Shown in pieces: positions 5,038 to 7,892 of a stretch of DNA of 7,892 nt (its first letter is position 1; every line of letters begins with the position of its first letter). The notes under the pieces are model-generated. The model saw only the letters and a program-made list of their open reading frames with translations, was not told where the DNA came from and searched no databases. The stretch covers positions 1 to 7,892 of the forward strand of contig JAZUIV010000046.1 in NCBI GenBank assembly GCA_045642485.1. Direction: 5' to 3'. Source of the stretch: Cacconaster sp045642485. GTDB lineage: Bacteria; Bacteroidota; Bacteroidia; Bacteroidales; UBA932. Made by a program: the position numbers and the translations under genes.

Positions 5038-6924
5038 TCAAAGTTCCCGAAGGAACCAGTCGGTGAGTTTCTGGTAAAGGTAGTCTCTCTCGTGGCGTAT
5101 CATATTGTGTTCGGAGAGAGGGAACGGGAAGTAATCGACCTGTATGCCCTTGTCAATGCAGCCCTGGAGGAAACTCAAGGAATGCTCCCAGACACAGGTA
5201 TTGTCGCGTGCGCCCTGAATCAGGAGCGTGCGTGCCTTCAACGCCCCGGCCTTGTCCGTAAGGGAAGTCTGCGCAAACCCGGAAGGATTGGTGGCGGGGT
5301 TGTCCATATATCTCTCGCCGTACATTATCTCGTACCACTTCCAGTCAATGACAGGACCTCCGGCGGCAGCGCATTTGAAAACGTCCGGGAAGCGGGTTGC
5401 GAGAGTCAGGGTCATAAAACCGCCGTAACTCCAACCGTGGACTCCGACTCTCGAAGAGTCAGTCCAGGGCTGTTCCAGAAGAGCCCTGATGCCGACCATC
5501 TGGTCGTCGGACTCAACCTGACCGCAGGCCCGGTTGATGGCTTTTTCGTATTCAGTGCCGTGGCTGAGCGTCCCCCGGTTGTCCTGGACATAGACGACGT
5601 AGCCCCGCTGGGCCATCACCATCTCCCAGAGACGGAGACCGGCGAGATAGGTGTCCTTGACAAGTTGTGAATGCGGCCCGCCATAGACATATACAATCAG
5701 AGGATACTTTTTCGAAGGGTCGAACCCCAGAGGACGGATGAGGCGGTAGTGGTTCCGGTATTTCCCGTCGGCAGAGGGGACAGTACCGAACTCCACGCTT
5801 GCCCGGGCGTACCCCTCAAGCGGATCGCGCTTAACTTCGAGAGTGTCGAGAATTTTCCCGTCAGGACCGCAGAGTGTCATAACTCCAGGGTTCCCGACTG
5901 AGGAGAAGAAATCCGTATAGCGGCCGTCGCGGCCGAACGTGATCTCGTGCCATCCCTCCCCTGCCGTAAGCCTCTCCGGCTTGGAAATGCGTGCTTTCGA
6001 GGCACTTGTGCGACGGGAGATTTTTACGCGGAACAGTTGACGCCCGGCGGGTGAATTCTCAGCGCTGACATAATACAGGTAGTCTCCATATATGCCTTTG
6101 AACTCGATGTCGGCATCCACCTCCACAATACGCCGCACCGTCCCGGAGATGTCGGCAAGATAGAGTGATTTGAAGCCGTCGCGATTGTCGGTTTCATATA
6201 CGAAGATATCCGTCTCTTCCGGGGAGAAGAAGCGCAGCGGTTCGCGCGGTTCAACCCAGGCTTCGTTGGATTCGCTCAGCACTGTCCCGAGAAAACGGCC
6301 GTCAAGCGCGCTGTAACGGTTGAGCTTCATATTGTGCTGCTCGCGGTCAAGAACCTGCACATACAGATATGTGTCCCCCGCCCAGCTTACGTTGGTCAGG
6401 TAACGTTCACAGGTGAAATCATTTACGTCAAGCCATACCGTGCTGTCATTAGCCGAGTCATATACACCGAGAGCCAGCTTTTCGGAAGGCTCGCCGTTCA
6501 TCGGATATCGGATAGGAAGCGACTCGCAGCGGTTGATGTCAAGAAGATGAAAGAGCCGTACGGCACTCTCGTCATTGCGGTAGAATGCGACCCGTGTCGA
6601 GGGGCATTCGGGAAAGAAAATCCCCCTGTCACCGCCGAATTCATTCCTGCTGACAACCTCTCCGTAGGAGACTGCTCCCTCTCCGCGCATGATACAGGTA
6701 TCACCGGCGGCGGTATGGCGGAAGATACTGCCTTCTCTGACGAAATATTCTCGGCCTGCTTCTTTCAGGTCCAGAACCTCTCCCGCTCTGGTTTCAGGAT
6801 AGAAACTGAAACCACGGAGTTCGGACGGCTCGAGAATCTTTCCGCCACTGTTGGCTTCGGGGGTTGTATAAATAGGAAAAAGCCCCACATAAAGGGCTGT
6901 AATTGCAATGAGAATCGAATTCAT
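5038..6924 (-). CDS. Dipeptidyl-peptidase-IV-like serine peptidase (S9B)
   Basis: This 628-residue enzyme should release N-terminal dipeptides, typically after proline or alanine, outside the cytoplasm. Residues 30-375 form the DPP-IV beta-propeller, with RNEFG at 93-97, VAFYRNDESAV at 112-122 and the NMKLNRY segment at 198-204. The C-terminal alpha/beta-hydrolase carries VYVYGGPHSQ (411-420), nucleophile GWSYGG with Ser499, YGERYMDNPATNP (535-547), Asp574 in QGARDN, and His606 in LSEHNM, so the triad is complete. In human DPP4 a double Glu binds the substrate amino terminus; the RNEFG segment appears to be its counterpart with one Glu (inference). At 628 residues it is clearly shorter than the usual 710-740, mostly before the propeller core. 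The leader MNSILIAITALYVGLF is hydrophobic but has no Lys or Arg before the hydrophobic run. The ATG lies 16 bp after the tRNA-Val gene. Confidence 0.93.
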   Translation of the reverse strand: MNSILIAITALYVGLFPIYTTPEANSGGKILEPSELRGFSFYPETRAGEVLDLKEAGREYFVREGSIFRHTAAGDTCIMRGEGAVSYGEVVSRNEFGGDRGIFFPECPSTRVAFYRNDESAVRLFHLLDINRCESLPIRYPMNGEPSEKLALGVYDSANDSTVWLDVNDFTCERYLTNVSWAGDTYLYVQVLDREQHNMKLNRYSALDGRFLGTVLSESNEAWVEPREPLRFFSPEETDIFVYETDNRDGFKSLYLADISGTVRRIVEVDADIEFKGIYGDYLYYVSAENSPAGRQLFRVKISRRTSASKARISKPERLTAGEGWHEITFGRDGRYTDFFSSVGNPGVMTLCGPDGKILDTLEVKRDPLEGYARASVEFGTVPSADGKYRNHYRLIRPLGFDPSKKYPLIVYVYGGPHSQLVKDTYLAGLRLWEMVMAQRGYVVYVQDNRGTLSHGTEYEKAINRACGQVESDDQMVGIRALLEQPWTDSSRVGVHGWSYGGFMTLTLATRFPDVFKCAAAGGPVIDWKWYEIMYGERYMDNPATNPSGFAQTSLTDKAGALKARTLLIQGARDNTCVWEHSLSFLQGCIDKGIQVDYFPFPLSEHNMIRHERDYLYQKLTDWFLREL

Positions 6925-6940
6925 AACAGTCGGGGTGAAG

Positions 6941-7015
6941 TGGGACCAAGCAGATTCGAACTGCTGACCTCTTGCGTGTGAAGCAAGCGCTCTAAACCGG
7001 CTGAGCTATGGTCCC
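6941..7015 (-). tRNA. tRNA-Val (anticodon CAC)
   Basis: Read on the - strand it folds as a full cloverleaf of 75 nt: acceptor GGGACCA with TGGTCCC, D stem GCTC/GAGC with GG in the loop, anticodon stem CTTGC/GCAAG with loop TTCACAC, five-base variable loop AGGTC, T stem AGCAG/CTGCT with loop TTCGAAT, and discriminator A. The anticodon at loop positions 3-5 is CAC, which reads GUG (valine). A35, C36 and A73 agree with valine identity. The 3' CCA is not encoded. The peptidase gene begins 16 bases downstream on the same strand. Confidence 0.97.
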
Positions 7016-7025
7016 GTTGCGACCC

Positions 7026-7033
7026 CAAAGATA
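7026..7033 (-). promoter_or_regulatory. -7 box of the tRNA-Val / hydrolase transcript
   Basis: TATCTTTG on the - strand, an exact TAnnTTTG match, ending 10 bases before the first base of the tRNA at 7015. The -33 region is weak (GTG at the right distance). No comparable box is present in the 16 bp between the tRNA and the peptidase gene, so this is the best candidate for driving the tRNA and the genes behind it. Confidence 0.55.
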
Positions 7034-7052
7034 TGAAAAAAATACATTCTTA

Positions 7053-7214
7053 TCACTCCGTCATCAATAAAAAGATAAGAAACCTGCTAACTCCTGAGAT
7101 CGCCAGGACATCACCGGCACTGAGAACGGTGTTCCCATTGGGGATGATTTTCTGGTCGCCGCGTTGAATCATCACCAGCAGACTTCCATCTTCACTGGCA
7201 GGATAGCAATGCAT
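7053..7214 (-). pseudogene. TrkA-C (RCK_C) domain remnant
   Basis: A 53-codon frame carries SLLVMIQRGDQKIIPNG (residues 11-27) followed by TVLSAGDVLAISG (29-41). This is the hallmark order of the TrkA-C/RCK_C ligand-binding domain: small hydrophobic strand, basic turn, IPxGxTxLxxGDxLxxxG. Such domains end potassium uptake regulators and cation/proton antiporters. Everything before the last part of the domain is missing; a TAA codon immediately precedes the ATG and no transporter segments follow upstream. It is therefore best read as the tail of a lost gene, left beside the tRNA. The final residues (SRFLIFLLMTE) do not look like the family and may be read-on. Confidence 0.6.
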
Positions 7215-7248
7215 TTATAAGAATCTCAAATATTACGCACAAAACTTT

Positions 7249-7450
7249 ATGCAAAGATTGTTGAACCGTTATACTTTTGCAAAAAGCTGCTCAGATGACA
7301 ATATCGGTCTCCATCTGAAGAATAGCTATGCTGAAGGTGAACTGCTGAGGCTCGTTCCGTACTCGGAACCAAGCCGAAGATTACAGGCTCCAACCTGTTC
7401 AGACGGATGAATACAACTGACATGGATAGTGCGGTGATAAAATTACGTTT
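7249..7450 (+). pseudogene. Frameshifted gene fragment, family uncertain
   Basis: Two overlapping + strand frames look partly coding. The first runs from ATG 7249 to TGA 7408-7410 and contains SDDNIGLHLKNSYAEGEL, which resembles the N-terminal region of RhuM-type virulence/accessory proteins, where a 'xxNIxxHIxNIYxEGEL' pattern is common (recalled family pattern). Near 7341-7350 the other frame takes over with VLGTKPKITGSNLFRRMN and TDMDSAVIKLRLAHP, also protein-like but not recognised. This suggests a decayed gene with a frameshift, or two fragments joined. A TACTTTTG -7-like box (7272-7279) lies inside the first frame. The end coordinate is approximate. Confidence 0.3.
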
Positions 7451-7461
7451 GGCTCATCCAC

Positions 7462-7548
7462 TTTTTGTACAGAAACTGTTCTTTTCCGGTACAAAATGGC
7501 TTCAAATGCCTGTTTGGTACCGGATCAGCCCTATTCCGGTACAAAAAA
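7462..7548 (+). repeat. Cluster of four GTAC-centred repeats
   Basis: TTCCGGTACAAAA occurs at 7484-7496 and again at 7534-7546, exactly 50 bp apart. Partly inverted partners lie 22 bp before each: TTTTTGTAC at 7462-7470 and TTTGGTACCGGA at 7513-7524. The GTAC cores are spaced 22, 28 and 22 bp. The two 35-bp blocks, 7462-7496 and 7512-7546, match at 26 of 35 positions. The cluster lies directly before the recombinase remnant, so recombinase binding or crossover sites are a possibility, but so is a simple local duplication. Confidence 0.6.
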
Positions 7549-7759
7549 GCACGGGAAGGAGGACAAGAAGCCCATCTGCGAAGTTGCCGCCAGCCATATG
7601 GCCCGCCGCGCCTTCATCGGCAACCTCTACAAGAAAGTCCAGGACCCGAATATCGTCGCATCCCTTTCCGGCCACGTCGAAGGCTCCCGCGCCTTCTCCC
7701 GCTACCGCGAGATTGACAAGGAGATAAAAACCAATGTGGTAAAACTTTTGGATGATTGA
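7496..7759 (+). pseudogene. C-terminal remnant of a tyrosine recombinase (integrase)
   Basis: The last ~70 residues match the catalytic end of Bacteroides-type tyrosine recombinases: ICEVAASHMARRAFIGNLY with the HxxR box (His34, Arg37 of the 87-residue frame), LSGHVEGSRAF with the second histidine (His60), and SRYREID with the nucleophilic Tyr70. The first conserved Arg, the beta-hairpin Lys, and the whole N-terminal DNA-binding half (normally about 300 more residues) are absent. Similarity starts only around residue 17-20, after the GTAC repeat cluster; the residues before that are probably not part of the original gene. It cannot be an active recombinase. It marks an old mobile-element insertion next to the tRNA-Val region. 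Confidence 0.8.
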
Positions 7760-7778
7760 AGAAAATTATATAGATTTG
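7747..7778 (+). promoter_or_regulatory. Promoter within the recombinase tail
   Basis: TTTG at 7747-7750, a 20-bp spacer, and TAGATTTG at 7771-7778: a full match to the Bacteroidota promoter pattern. It overlaps the last codons of the recombinase remnant. A start near 7784 would give about 38 nt of leader before the ATG at 7822. Confidence 0.6.
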
Positions 7779-7821
7779 CATTGTTTTAAGGCATAATTAA
7801 AACGAAGCAAAATATATTACA

Positions 7822-7892
7822 ATGTTGACTGAAATCAGTATATTAGGCTCTATTATTAAACTATCCAAGAGAGGAAAAGGACAGTTGAAAGG
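7822..7892 (+). CDS. N-terminus of an unidentified gene (partial)
   Basis: A frame starting ATG TTG ACT is open to the end of the window (23 full codons, MLTEISILGSIIKLSKRGKG and on). It lies about 40 bases after a good promoter, and the A/T-rich leader is typical of genes in this phylum. The peptide is too short to recognise. It could be the first gene of the next unit. Confidence 0.4.
   Translation, partial: MLTEISILGSIIKLSKRGKGQLK

Noticed and set aside
4991..5041. Earlier start for the lipoprotein hydrolase, overlapping the peptidase stop.
   Set aside because: It would put 17 polar residues before the signal peptide and bury it; the start at 4990 gives a normal lipoprotein leader.
3911..6981. 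Long open frames on the + strand opposite the hydrolase genes (for example 3911-4594, 4873-5670, 6334-6981).
   Set aside because: They are antisense shadows of well-supported - strand genes in GC-rich codons; they show no domain patterns.
6925..7015. tRNA-Val 3' end as the attachment site for the recombinase remnant.
   Set aside because: No second copy of the tRNA 3' sequence is in the window, and the remnant lies on the 5' side of the tRNA, opposite to the usual arrangement.
7354..7369. Perfect 6-bp hairpin GTTCCG-TACT-CGGAAC as a terminator.
   Set aside because: No T-tract follows it on either strand and it sits inside coding-like sequence.

Overview
The window reads as a chromosomal segment of a Bacteroidales bacterium (phylum Bacteroidota). 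Several genes are preceded by a TAnnTTTG -7 box, two of them with a TTTG -33 box exactly 20 bp upstream. Strong Shine-Dalgarno sites are absent, as is usual in this phylum. The proteins (S9B dipeptidyl peptidase, DUF4434 protein, BRO-N antirepressor-like protein, short winged-helix protein, Bacteroides-type tyrosine recombinase tail) are also typical of it. Genus cannot be fixed from this sequence alone.

Left part (1-2331) is accessory DNA. It begins with the last 42 codons of an unrecognised + strand gene. Next come a small winged-helix (HARE-HTH-like) gene on the - strand and a BRO-N/DinD-like gene on the + strand with a near-consensus promoter. The BRO gene lies between two perfect 44-bp direct repeats. 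Just after the second repeat there is a promoter-like sequence, a short foldable segment and an intrinsic terminator, which together look like an undescribed small RNA gene of about 95 nt. This unit converges on a 139-aa - strand gene of unassigned function. Bases 2332-2724 hold no gene but contain a 19-bp inverted repeat (155 bp end to end) and several TGCGCAG repeats.

Middle part (2725-7015) is a compact - strand unit, read from right to left: tRNA-Val(CAC), a dipeptidyl-peptidase-IV-like S9B peptidase, a lipoprotein alpha/beta-hydrolase (esterase/peptidase-like), and a Tat-exported DUF4434 TIM-barrel protein. The gaps are 16, 47 and 7 nt. All three proteins carry export signals, so they probably act outside the cytoplasm on related substrates, perhaps peptides and acylated or glycosylated material. 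The first protein gene starts so close to the tRNA that the two are probably co-transcribed.

Right part (7016-7892) is a small gene graveyard upstream of the tRNA: a TrkA-C domain remnant, a frameshifted fragment of uncertain family, a cluster of GTAC-centred repeats, and the C-terminal catalytic tail of a tyrosine recombinase. A good promoter inside the recombinase tail leads into a new + strand reading frame that runs off the window. The strongest candidates for something new are the putative sRNA, the repeat-flanked BRO cassette and the tRNA-headed exported hydrolase operon. No complete known defence or secretion system is visible.
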